In this document: positions 50,544 through 59,058 of the stretch, in pieces | How positions within the stretch are numbered: the first letter of the stretch is position 1 | How the letters are laid out: every line of letters starts with the position of its first letter | Source of the DNA: Ornatilinea sp. | GTDB taxonomy: Bacteria; Chloroflexota; Anaerolineae; Anaerolineales; Anaerolineaceae | Direction of reading: 5' to 3' | Length of the DNA stretch: 64,000 nt | Assembly: GCA_018433975.1 (NCBI GenBank) | Contig: JAHDQE010000035.1 | Coordinates: 1-64,000, forward strand | Program-made: the position numbers and the translations under genes | Notes under the pieces: model-generated | Databases searched by the model: none | What the model saw: the letters and a program-made list of their open reading frames with translations, nothing else | Told to the model about the DNA's origin: nothing

Positions 50544-50867
50544 ATGGGCGATCTATATAGCGAATTAAAAAAGAAGAATGGAAACACTTGTTATACCCTT
50601 TCTCAAAATAAGCCAGCCAAGATGAATGTCGATGATTGGAAAGTAACAATAACTTATCCGACTGGTCGATCTTTAGAATTACCTCGTTCAATGGTCTCCG
50701 ATGCTATCCATAAACTTCAAGTTAAGGGTGTTCTGACAGTAGAAGAAGTCCACGAAGACATAACAGATCGTCATGGACCTCAAACAGATCGGTTATTGGC
50801 TGTCCTCCGAGAATTGCCTGGAGTGACTTTTACATCTTCACCAAGAGCTTTATACCTGAAAAAGTGA
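50544..50867 (+). CDS. 107-aa protein of the defence operon, unknown
   Basis: Starts 16 bp after the helicase gene and ends 7 bp before the SNF2 gene. MGDLYSELKKKNGNTCYTLS then TYPTGRSLELPRSMVSDAIH and KLQVKGVLTVEEVHEDITDR. Mixed alpha/beta, no transmembrane segment. The pattern could be a small winged-helix domain but I cannot name a family. Confidence 0.65.
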   Translation: MGDLYSELKKKNGNTCYTLSQNKPAKMNVDDWKVTITYPTGRSLELPRSMVSDAIHKLQVKGVLTVEEVHEDITDRHGPQTDRLLAVLRELPGVTFTSSPRALYLKK

Positions 50868-50874
50868 CCACAAT

Positions 50875-53724
50875 ATGGCATATACCGTAGGTTCCCTCGT
50901 CAAAGCACGCGGCCGTGAATGGATCGTACTACCCGACTCCACTGATGATCTCTTGGTATTACGACCTTTAGGTGGATCCGATGATGAAATTGCCGGTATT
51001 TATATCCCATTGGAGCCAGTAACCCCTGCTACCTTTGATCTCCCTGATCCATCACAGGTTGGGGATTATCGTTCAGCTCGATTGTTGCGCGATGCGATCA
51101 GGCTTGGTTTTCGTTCCAGCGCTGGTCCGTTCCGCTCTTTTGCACGGGTAGGTTTTGAGCCTCGTCCTTATCAGCTTGTTCCATTGCTGATGGCACTCAA
51201 ATTAGATCCGATTCGATTATTAGTTGCGGATGATGTCGGTATTGGAAAAACCATTGAAGCGGGTTTAATTGCGCGCGAATTACTTGATCGTGGAGAAATA
51301 GAGCGCCTGGCAGTTCTCTGTCCTCCACCTCTAGCTGAGCAATGGCAATCTGAACTTCGAGACAAGTTTCACATCGAAGCGGAACTGGTTCTGCCATCCA
51401 CCGCAGCACGTTTGGAACGTAATCTCAGTCTGGGTGAATCACTTTTCGAACGTTATCCCTTCGTCATCGTCTCGATGGATTACATTAAATCCGATCGTCG
51501 GCGAGAAGAATTCAAGCGTGCCTGCCCCGAATTTATCATTGTTGATGAAGCCCATACTTGTGCTTACGGTGCCGAAAGAGGTGGACGTCATCAGCGATTT
51601 GAAATGGTGAGGGGTCTGGCTCAGAATCCTGACCGACACATTGTTCTCGTAACCGCCACACCTCACAGTGGAAAAGAAGAAGCTTTCCGTTCTTTACTCA
51701 CCTTTCTGGATAAAGAATTTGATGATCTACCTGAAGACTTGACCGGTGAGGAGAATCTACGTCATCGCAAACGCCTCGCTCAGCACTTTATCCAGCGCCG
51801 GCGGGGTGACATTCAGAACTACCTAGACTCTAATACCCCCTTCCCCAAGCGTGAAGATCGCGAAGACTCCTACAAACTCAGTCCGGACTACAAGCGGTTA
51901 TTTGAACGGGTGCTGGATTATGCCCGAGAATCTGTTTTGGATGCCACAGGTGGGCAATTCCATCAGCGGGTACGCTGGTGGTCAGCTTTGGCATTGTTAC
52001 GCTCACTAGCCTCCAGCCCTGCAGCAGCGGCGGCAACCTTGCGCAATCGTGCCGCGCCAGCCGAAGCTGAAAATCCGGAAGAAGCCGACGAAATTGGTCG
52101 CCGAACGATTCTCGATATTATTGTGGATGAATCTTCGGATGGTTCTGATGTCACCCCCGGTTCTGACCCTGGTGGAGAAGAGGATGAAGGACAACGAAAC
52201 CGCCGTCGTTTATTGGATATGGCCCGGGCTGCTGATGAACTATTAGGTGAGAAAGACGAAAAGCTGAAAAAAGCCGTTGACCTGATCAAAGGTCTGCTAA
52301 GCGAAGGTTACCATCCGATTATATTCTGCCGCTTCATCCCTACCGCCGAATATGTTGCAGCTGAACTTCGCACGCGTTTACCAAAAGATGTAGAGGTAAT
52401 GGCGGTCACCGGGTTATTGCCCCCTGAATCACGCGTGGAGACAATACGACAGCTGTGTGAATCCAAAAAACATGTTTTGGTTGCAACGGACTGCCTGAGC
52501 GAAGGTATCAACCTGCAGGAGCATTTTGATGCAATCCTGCATTATGACCTATCCTGGAATCCTACTCGCCACGAACAACGTGATGGCCGGATAGATAGAT
52601 ATGGTCAGCCCAGTCCAACGGTGCGTGTATTAACTTATTATGGTTTGGATAACCAGATCGACGGAGTTGTTCTGGATGTATTGCTGCGAAAACATCGAAC
52701 AATTCGCAGCTCATTAGGCATATCAGTGCCAGTCCCGGTAAATACCGAACAAGTAGTCGAAGCGATCTTCGAAGGCTTGCTTCTGAAATCCAATCCGAAT
52801 GTCTTGCAAGGCTATCTGCCTGGTTTCGATGAGTACATCAAACCGCAAAAAGATGACCTGTACGGAAAATGGGAAGCCGCCTCAGAACGTGAAAAACGTT
52901 CGCGAACACTGTTTGCGCAAGAAACGATCAAAGTGGATGAAGTCGCCCGTGAATTGCACGCCGTTCAGGCGGCCATAGGGTCCGGAGTGGATGTCGCCGA
53001 TTTCACTCGCAGAACACTGGCCGTATTTGGCGCTCAAACAACTGGAACTGATCCACTGGATACAAACCTGACAGAGGCATCCTCGGCGCTAAAAGATGTT
53101 TTGGCACAGTCTTCAGGGTTTGAACTTAAGAATCCGAAATTCAGATTCCGATTCAATCAGCCAATCCAGGAAGATGAACACTACTTGCAACGTACCCATC
53201 CTTTTGTGGAAACGCTTGCAAATCATGTTCTTGAAACTGCCCTCGATCCTCTTTCGGGTGATGCGGTGCGTTACCCGGCTGCCCGCCGCTGTGGTGCTAT
53301 CCGTACCAAAGCGGTGGATAAACGCACCACACTGCTGTTGGTACGATTCCGTTATCACATCATTCAAACACAGAATAATGTTGAAAGACCTCTGCTTGCT
53401 GAAGACTGCCGACTGCTCGCTTTCTCTGGGAGCCCACAAAGCGCGGTTTGGTTAGAAGAAAATGAAGCCGAAAAACTTCTTTTGGCTCAACCGGATGGAA
53501 ATATCGCTGCTGATCAGGCTGCTGAGTTTGTTGGGAGAGTCATCGATGGATTTGAACTCCTTCGCTCTCGCCTGGATCAAGCTGCCATACAGCGGGGCGA
53601 GGAATTGCTGGATGCACATCAGAGGGTACGACTGGCAACCAGAACCCGAAATGTACGCTATCGGGTGGAACCGCAGTTGCCCCCAGATATCCTGGGAATT
53701 TACATTTTCCTGCCAGCAATTTAA
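50875..53724 (+). CDS. SNF2-family helicase (DrmD-like)
   Basis: A 949-aa protein. Motif I DDVGIGKTIEAGLIARELLD (about 118-137), motif II IIVDEAHTCAYG (about 222), motif III VTATPHSGKEE (about 260), motifs V-VI TDCLSEGINLQEHFDAILHY and RHEQRDGRIDRYGQ (about 570). An N-terminal SH3-like/beta stretch and a C-terminal region of about 300 residues flank the motor. The size and layout match DrmD of class 1 DISARM and similar SNF2 proteins in other defence loci. An acidic insertion (SSDGSDVTPGSDPGGEEDEG) separates the two lobes. Next gene starts after 26 bp. Confidence 0.88.
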   Translation: MAYTVGSLVKARGREWIVLPDSTDDLLVLRPLGGSDDEIAGIYIPLEPVTPATFDLPDPSQVGDYRSARLLRDAIRLGFRSSAGPFRSFARVGFEPRPYQLVPLLMALKLDPIRLLVADDVGIGKTIEAGLIARELLDRGEIERLAVLCPPPLAEQWQSELRDKFHIEAELVLPSTAARLERNLSLGESLFERYPFVIVSMDYIKSDRRREEFKRACPEFIIVDEAHTCAYGAERGGRHQRFEMVRGLAQNPDRHIVLVTATPHSGKEEAFRSLLTFLDKEFDDLPEDLTGEENLRHRKRLAQHFIQRRRGDIQNYLDSNTPFPKREDREDSYKLSPDYKRLFERVLDYARESVLDATGGQFHQRVRWWSALALLRSLASSPAAAAATLRNRAAPAEAENPEEADEIGRRTILDIIVDESSDGSDVTPGSDPGGEEDEGQRNRRRLLDMARAADELLGEKDEKLKKAVDLIKGLLSEGYHPIIFCRFIPTAEYVAAELRTRLPKDVEVMAVTGLLPPESRVETIRQLCESKKHVLVATDCLSEGINLQEHFDAILHYDLSWNPTRHEQRDGRIDRYGQPSPTVRVLTYYGLDNQIDGVVLDVLLRKHRTIRSSLGISVPVPVNTEQVVEAIFEGLLLKSNPNVLQGYLPGFDEYIKPQKDDLYGKWEAASEREKRSRTLFAQETIKVDEVARELHAVQAAIGSGVDVADFTRRTLAVFGAQTTGTDPLDTNLTEASSALKDVLAQSSGFELKNPKFRFRFNQPIQEDEHYLQRTHPFVETLANHVLETALDPLSGDAVRYPAARRCGAIRTKAVDKRTTLLLVRFRYHIIQTQNNVERPLLAEDCRLLAFSGSPQSAVWLEENEAEKLLLAQPDGNIAADQAAEFVGRVIDGFELLRSRLDQAAIQRGEELLDAHQRVRLATRTRNVRYRVEPQLPPDILGIYIFLPAI

Positions 53725-53750
53725 ATTATTAAGGGAAGCGATACTGACCT

Positions 53751-56700
53751 ATGCAAACTCGTAACCGAAACACATTTACGACCATCCATACCGAGGGAGC
53801 CTTGCTCCCTGTTGATTTGCTTCAGCGTATCAGCGAGAACGATAAAAACCTGGAAGGACTCAATCCGGAGAGTTATCACCTTGCGCCAGGTGAGAAACTC
53901 AATGAAGCGATCAACCGTTCATGGAACCGATTAAGCGGATTATGGGGTTCATTCCAGGCGGCGCGTGGTCGGTTAGGTTCAACTGATGCAGGCACGACAT
54001 TGACACGCGAACGTTGGCTGCTGCCATTATTTCAGGAATTGGGTTTCGGTCGTTTGAGCACTTCAAAAGCAGTTGAAATTGAAGGAAAATCTTATCCAAT
54101 CTCTCATCGCTGGCAAAATGTGCCCCTTCATTTAGTTGGGTGTGGGATTGAAATGGATAAACGCACGCCAGGTGCGGCTGGTGCTTCTCGAACCAGCCCG
54201 CACAGCCTGATGCAGGAATACCTCAACCGGTCAGATGATGTTCAGTGGGGTGTTATTTCGAACGGGTTAGGTTTGCGTATCTTACGTGATAATGCAACCC
54301 TCACCCGCCAGGCATATATTGAATTTGACCTTGAATCGATGTTTGATGGTGAGATCTACTCTGACTTTGTCTTATTATGGCTGATTTGTCATCAATCCCG
54401 TTTTGAAACAACTGAGAAACAGACAGAGTGCCTTCTGGAGAAATGGTCAAAGAGCGCCCAGGAGAGCGGCACGCGTGCGCTGGATGACCTGCGCCGCGGG
54501 GTGGAAGAAGCCATTGTCAGCTTTGGACAGGGATTTTTGCAGCACCCGTTAAATGAAGAGCTGCGCAGCCGGTTAAAAAATGGCGATCTTTCCGCCCAGG
54601 ATTACTATCGCCAGCTCTTGCGCCTGGTATATCGGTTGATATTCCTCTTTGCCGCTGAAGACCGCGATCTGCTGCTTCTACCGGGTGCACCGGTGGAGGC
54701 TCGGCAGCGATTCCAGAATTACTATTCCACAACCCGTTTACGAGCTTTGGCCCAAAGACAACGCGGCAGCCGGCACCACGACCGCTATGAAGCCCTGCGC
54801 CTTGTAATGACCTTGCTGGGTTCAGATTTTGGCTGCCCGGAGCTGGCCATCCCGGCATTGGGTGGATTCTTGTTCGATGCCCGTTCTACAGCTGACCTCA
54901 ATGACGCCAAACTGGATAACCAGGCTTTATTAAGCGCTGTCCGCAGCCTGGCATTCATCACTGAAGGGAACACCCGCCGGGCAGTGGATTATCGCAACCT
55001 GGGACCGGAAGAGCTGGGCAGCGTTTACGAATCTTTGCTGGAACTGCACCCCCTGCTGAATACCGATGCCGGCACTTTCCAATTAACCAGCGCTGCCGGG
55101 AACGAACGGAAAACAACAGGAAGTTATTACACGCCATCCAGTTTGATCCAGGTTCTGTTGGACTCGGCTTTGGATCCAGTTATTCAAGATCGTTTGAAGG
55201 TGAAACAGGATGCTGTACTACAGGAACAAGCCTTGCTCGAATTGAAAGTCTGCGACCCTGCCTGCGGCAGCGGGCATTTTCTGATTGCGGCAGCGCACCG
55301 TATCGCCGGATGGCTGGCAGAGGTGCGTGCGGGGGACAACGAACCTTCGCCCAACGAAACCCGGCGGGCATTGCGGGATGTGATTCGCCACTGTATTTAT
55401 GGCGTGGATATCAACCCGATGGCTGTTGAGTTGTGCAAAGTAAATCTATGGCTTGAATCGCTCGAGCCAGGTAAGCCACTCTCCTTCCTGGATGCGCACA
55501 TCAAATGTGGAAATAGCTTGGTAGGAGTCGGACCGAGGATGGATTTACATCAATTAGAGGTACCCGATGAAGCCTTCGACCCAGTCACGGGCGATCATAA
55601 AACAACTTCCACTGCGCTAAAAAAGCGTAATAAACACGAACGCGAAGGGCAAGAATCCTTGTTTGTGACTATAAATGAACCACGCGAAGATTTGGACATG
55701 TGGTTAGCAGAGAGAACCCGCGAAGTAGAATCCATGCCCGAAGACAGTGCTGCTGAAGTTCAAGTTAAAGCAGAGTCTTATAGAAAGGTCAACGAATCAG
55801 TCGAGTACCGAAAACAAAAACGGATAGCGGATTTATGGACGGCAGCATTTTTTTGGAAAACCGAAGAGCCAACAAGCAGAAATCTTGAGATAATTGCTCC
55901 CACACATGGACAATTACGCCGATTGCGTGATGGTAGCCAGACGCAAATGGGATTAGTAGAGCGGGTTGATAAAATTTGCCAATCAGAAAGATTTTTCCAC
56001 TGGGCACTTGAGTTTCCGGATGTGTCGGCGCAGAAAGGTTTTGATTGCATTTTAGGCAATCCACCTTGGGAAAAATTAACTTCATTAGAACGCGAATTCT
56101 TTTCGAAAATTCCGGAGATATCTGATGAAAAGCGAAGTGACATCCGGAAAAATTTTATCGAAACATTGCGAAATACAAATCCTCATCTTTATGAAGAATG
56201 GAATGAGAAAAAATATATTGATGACGCTGAGAAACGCTTTCTAACTAATAGCGGATTATTTCCTTATACTGCTGTAGGTGAAATTAACCTTTACCCATTA
56301 TTTGTTGAGATTTCATCAAATTTAGTAAAAAACCCCAATGGCTGTTGCGGTTTAATTATCAAAACTGGAATGTTGCAATCACCAACATGGTCTAACTTCG
56401 CGGGATTTTTATTAAATAATAATTTGATAAAGTCAGCTTTAGATTTTAGGAATTGGAAAAGTTGGTTTCCAGGGATTGGATATCATGAAAGGTTCACTTT
56501 ACTAACTCTTACAACAGGGGATAATCCTAATATAACTTTCGGTTATTACCTGGATGATCCGAGAGAAATATTTGACGGTAGCAAGGTTTTCTCAATCGAC
56601 AAACATGAGGCATTATTGTTAAATCCAATTACAAAATCTGTACCGGCATTTGAAAGTTTAACGGATAAGAACATAATACTTCGTATTTATAAAACTTTCC

Positions 56701-57977
56701 CTATTTTAGCCTCTTCTGAAGCGGGTTGGAAAATAAGATACACTGCAGGATTGCATATGACTTCAGAAGCCTCAAAATTACATGATTATGAAGAATTAGA
56801 ACAAAAAGGTTTTGAATTAGACCAGTTACGAAGGTTTGCAATAGGTGAAAACCAATATCTACCCCTTTTTGAGGGGAAGTTGATTCACCAATACGACCAT
56901 AGATTTGCATCTTTTGAAGGGACGCCACGAGAACATCGTTTTGGAATAAAACCTGGTACATATACACCTTCAGATAGTCAAAAAAGAGACCCATATTACC
57001 ATATTACACCGCGATATTGGATATCAAAGTCGGATATGGAAGAGCATATTAGTACTAGAGGATTACTTGGAAGTTGGTTCATATGTTTTAGAGATGTTAC
57101 TAATGTAATGTCAAATTTCCGAACATGTGTGGCTTGTATTAGTGATAAAGCGGCAGTGAATTACACCGCCCCTAATGTTGTACTTGAAGAAAACGAGTTA
57201 CTAAACAGAGGCATTAGTTCATTATTATTCGTTTCTCTCATGAATTCGATCCCCTTTGACTATATTGTTAGACAAAAGTTTTTTGGTGCGCACTTAATTA
57301 AATCGATCTTAATGCAAATTGCTGTTCCTCCGATATCTAAAATCGTGAAATACAAAGATTTAATCTTACCCAAAGCGTTAGAATTAACTTATACATCGAT
57401 TGCGCTAAAAGATTTTTCATATTATTGTGGATTCAGAATCGATCCTTTCAAGTGGGAAGATGAAAGGAGGGCGCAACTGAAGACCGAATTGGATGCTCTA
57501 TACTTCCATATATACGGACTGTCTCAACATGAAATTGAGCACATTTTAGATAGCTTTCCAATTCTAAAAAAAGCTGAGATTAATAAATATGGTGAATACC
57601 GCACGCGCCGGTTGGTGTTGGAGGCGTGGGACCGACTGGAAGGTGTCGAAGTTGGCAATCCAGATGGCCACCCACCACAAGATGCTGCCGCCGTTCCACC
57701 AAAACAGGAAACGGTTTCATTAGCGCAGCCCAGATCGGAAAGCCAGCCAGCTGTAATCCAGACCCAGCTTCCCGCATCGGCGAAGCCGAATTCACCGGTG
57801 ACCCCGCCAGCTAAGGAGGTAAAAGAGATCGATCCGCCTGCAGGTCAGCCGACATTAACCGATTTCGGTTTATATAAGTGCGAAGTCTGCGGGAAGATGG
57901 TGATGGGGTTTGAGAAAGCGAACCACGAACGGGAAATACATGGCGGTAAGAGTGTGGAGTGGAAGAAGATGAGATGA
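53751..57977 (+). CDS. Type IIG-like N6-adenine DNA methyltransferase with zinc finger
   Basis: A 1408-aa protein. The N-terminal 230 residues have the fold pattern of type IIG nuclease domains (IEMDKRTPGAAGASRTSPHS, then VQWGVISNGLGLRIL), but the catalytic PD-(D/E)XK residues are not obvious. Methyltransferase core: TGSYYTPSSLIQVLLDSALD (about 457), motif I CDPACGSGHFLIAAAHRIAG (about 501), GVDINPMAVELCKVNLWLES, and motif IV ILGNPPWEK (about 767). About 800-1280 is a large target-recognition region, much more AT-rich at the DNA level than the flanks, then a Pro/Gln-rich linker and a C-terminal CEVCGKMVMGFEKANHERE zinc finger (about 1377). Similar to DrmMI and BREX PglX in size. It probably marks self DNA; restriction by itself is uncertain. 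Confidence 0.87.
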   Translation: MQTRNRNTFTTIHTEGALLPVDLLQRISENDKNLEGLNPESYHLAPGEKLNEAINRSWNRLSGLWGSFQAARGRLGSTDAGTTLTRERWLLPLFQELGFGRLSTSKAVEIEGKSYPISHRWQNVPLHLVGCGIEMDKRTPGAAGASRTSPHSLMQEYLNRSDDVQWGVISNGLGLRILRDNATLTRQAYIEFDLESMFDGEIYSDFVLLWLICHQSRFETTEKQTECLLEKWSKSAQESGTRALDDLRRGVEEAIVSFGQGFLQHPLNEELRSRLKNGDLSAQDYYRQLLRLVYRLIFLFAAEDRDLLLLPGAPVEARQRFQNYYSTTRLRALAQRQRGSRHHDRYEALRLVMTLLGSDFGCPELAIPALGGFLFDARSTADLNDAKLDNQALLSAVRSLAFITEGNTRRAVDYRNLGPEELGSVYESLLELHPLLNTDAGTFQLTSAAGNERKTTGSYYTPSSLIQVLLDSALDPVIQDRLKVKQDAVLQEQALLELKVCDPACGSGHFLIAAAHRIAGWLAEVRAGDNEPSPNETRRALRDVIRHCIYGVDINPMAVELCKVNLWLESLEPGKPLSFLDAHIKCGNSLVGVGPRMDLHQLEVPDEAFDPVTGDHKTTSTALKKRNKHEREGQESLFVTINEPREDLDMWLAERTREVESMPEDSAAEVQVKAESYRKVNESVEYRKQKRIADLWTAAFFWKTEEPTSRNLEIIAPTHGQLRRLRDGSQTQMGLVERVDKICQSERFFHWALEFPDVSAQKGFDCILGNPPWEKLTSLEREFFSKIPEISDEKRSDIRKNFIETLRNTNPHLYEEWNEKKYIDDAEKRFLTNSGLFPYTAVGEINLYPLFVEISSNLVKNPNGCCGLIIKTGMLQSPTWSNFAGFLLNNNLIKSALDFRNWKSWFPGIGYHERFTLLTLTTGDNPNITFGYYLDDPREIFDGSKVFSIDKHEALLLNPITKSVPAFESLTDKNIILRIYKTFPILASSEAGWKIRYTAGLHMTSEASKLHDYEELEQKGFELDQLRRFAIGENQYLPLFEGKLIHQYDHRFASFEGTPREHRFGIKPGTYTPSDSQKRDPYYHITPRYWISKSDMEEHISTRGLLGSWFICFRDVTNVMSNFRTCVACISDKAAVNYTAPNVVLEENELLNRGISSLLFVSLMNSIPFDYIVRQKFFGAHLIKSILMQIAVPPISKIVKYKDLILPKALELTYTSIALKDFSYYCGFRIDPFKWEDERRAQLKTELDALYFHIYGLSQHEIEHILDSFPILKKAEINKYGEYRTRRLVLEAWDRLEGVEVGNPDGHPPQDAAAVPPKQETVSLAQPRSESQPAVIQTQLPASAKPNSPVTPPAKEVKEIDPPAGQPTLTDFGLYKCEVCGKMVMGFEKANHEREIHGGKSVEWKKMR

Positions 57978-58777
57978 AAAATTTCACAATCCGATTATTT
58001 CGAAAATTCATAATCCTGGTAAAGAGAATGGCACAAACAAAAGTAGATCTAATAGAGCAGTTGGTCGAATTTGAAAATGATATCCATTATCAGGAGTATG
58101 CGGGCGATAAGCAACCGGAATTTATATATTTAAATGGGAATATACCCGTCCTGTTGTCAGCCCCTCATGGAGCTGTACATACCAGAGATGGGAATGATAA
58201 AGAGGAGGATGAATATACGGCTGGGTTAGCCAGGTTGATAGGCAATCGAACGGGTGCTCATGTTATTTATGCACGTCGTAAATCAAGAACAGATCCCAAT
58301 GCTGATCCTGCCGCCCCCTATAAGCAAGCTCTTCAACAGATCATACAAGAAAACGACATTCATTTTGTGCTGGACTTACATGGCGCAAATATGGATAGAA
58401 ATTTCGGGATCGCTTTAGGAACTTTGCATGGCAAAAGTTGTTCTGAGCAAGAGAAACAGATTATTGTGAGAACTTTCGAAAAATACGAGATTGCCAAAAC
58501 AGGAAGTAGCCTTTCGCGTCTGGATGATAACATTCAATTGGCAGGCGCGGGCAATACTAATCGGGAGCCGATCGTCAAGTTTTGCCATCGTAATTCCATT
58601 CCCGCTGCTCAAATAGAGATCAATGCCTGGCTAAGGATCCCAAAGCGTCGTGAAGATGCGTCAGCCCCCAACAAGGATTTTAAGGGCGATCAGAGACTGA
58701 TAATAAATATCATAAAAGCTTTATCAGACATAGTCTCTTCGATTGGTGAAGAAAAAGTCGTTGTGGGCAATACTTGA
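57974..58777 (+). CDS. N-formylglutamate-amidohydrolase-like protein
   Basis: I choose ATG at 57974, overlapping the methyltransferase stop as ATGA (267 aa); a GTG at 57959 is also possible. The fold is shown by VLLSAPHGAVHTRDGNDKEE with the zinc-ligand His, then DEYTAGLARLIGN and FVLDLHGANMDRNFGIALGT with a second His, as in the N-formylglutamate amidohydrolase family. Relatives cleave amide bonds in formylglutamate or poly-gamma-glutamate. Such a gene is unexpected between a methyltransferase and an Avs-like gene; its substrate here is unknown. A decayed copy of the methyltransferase 3' end follows it, suggesting that it entered by recombination. Confidence 0.75.
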   Translation: MKNFTIRLFRKFIILVKRMAQTKVDLIEQLVEFENDIHYQEYAGDKQPEFIYLNGNIPVLLSAPHGAVHTRDGNDKEEDEYTAGLARLIGNRTGAHVIYARRKSRTDPNADPAAPYKQALQQIIQENDIHFVLDLHGANMDRNFGIALGTLHGKSCSEQEKQIIVRTFEKYEIAKTGSSLSRLDDNIQLAGAGNTNREPIVKFCHRNSIPAAQIEINAWLRIPKRREDASAPNKDFKGDQRLIINIIKALSDIVSSIGEEKVVVGNT

Positions 58778-59058
58778 ACATATGATGTAAGCATTATCTA
58801 GCATTGATGAGCGGCTTAGGTGAGAGAGGTACGGGATGAAGGTGATGAGGTTTGACAAGGCAACCACGAACGGGAAAAGCATGGCGGTAATGGTGTGGGG
58901 TGTGGGAAGGTAAGAATACGCCAATATTTTTGTGTTTGTACCAAATGTTAGCCTAAGCAGCATATGGAGAGAAAGAATGCTGAATGTGAATTCCGACTGA
59001 AAAAAACAAAAACATATCGTGAGTGAATTTTGAGGAACTTTCATTAGGTGGTTTTTCT
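58778..59058. other. 281-bp gap before the Avs-like gene
   Basis: Contains the duplicated methyltransferase scrap (58832-58917). The rest has no gene. The gap makes a separate promoter for the Avs-like gene likely, but I see no clear -35/-10 pair. The ribosome site AGGTGG lies 7 bases before the ATG at 59059. Confidence 0.5.
58832..58917 (+). repeat. Decayed duplicate of the methyltransferase gene 3' end
   Basis: About 86 bp that match the last 85 bp of the methyltransferase gene (57889-57973) at about four of five positions, including the exact shared stretch AACCACGAACGGGAAA and CATGGCGGTAA. It contains small insertions and deletions and no longer encodes the CxxC knuckle. The two copies bracket the amidohydrolase-like gene. 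Confidence 0.75.

Noticed and set aside
45338..57977. Canonical BREX or complete DISARM system
   Set aside because: No BrxA/B/C/Z/L or PglZ and no separate drmB or PLD-type drmC are present; only the methyltransferase and SNF2 parts resemble these systems.
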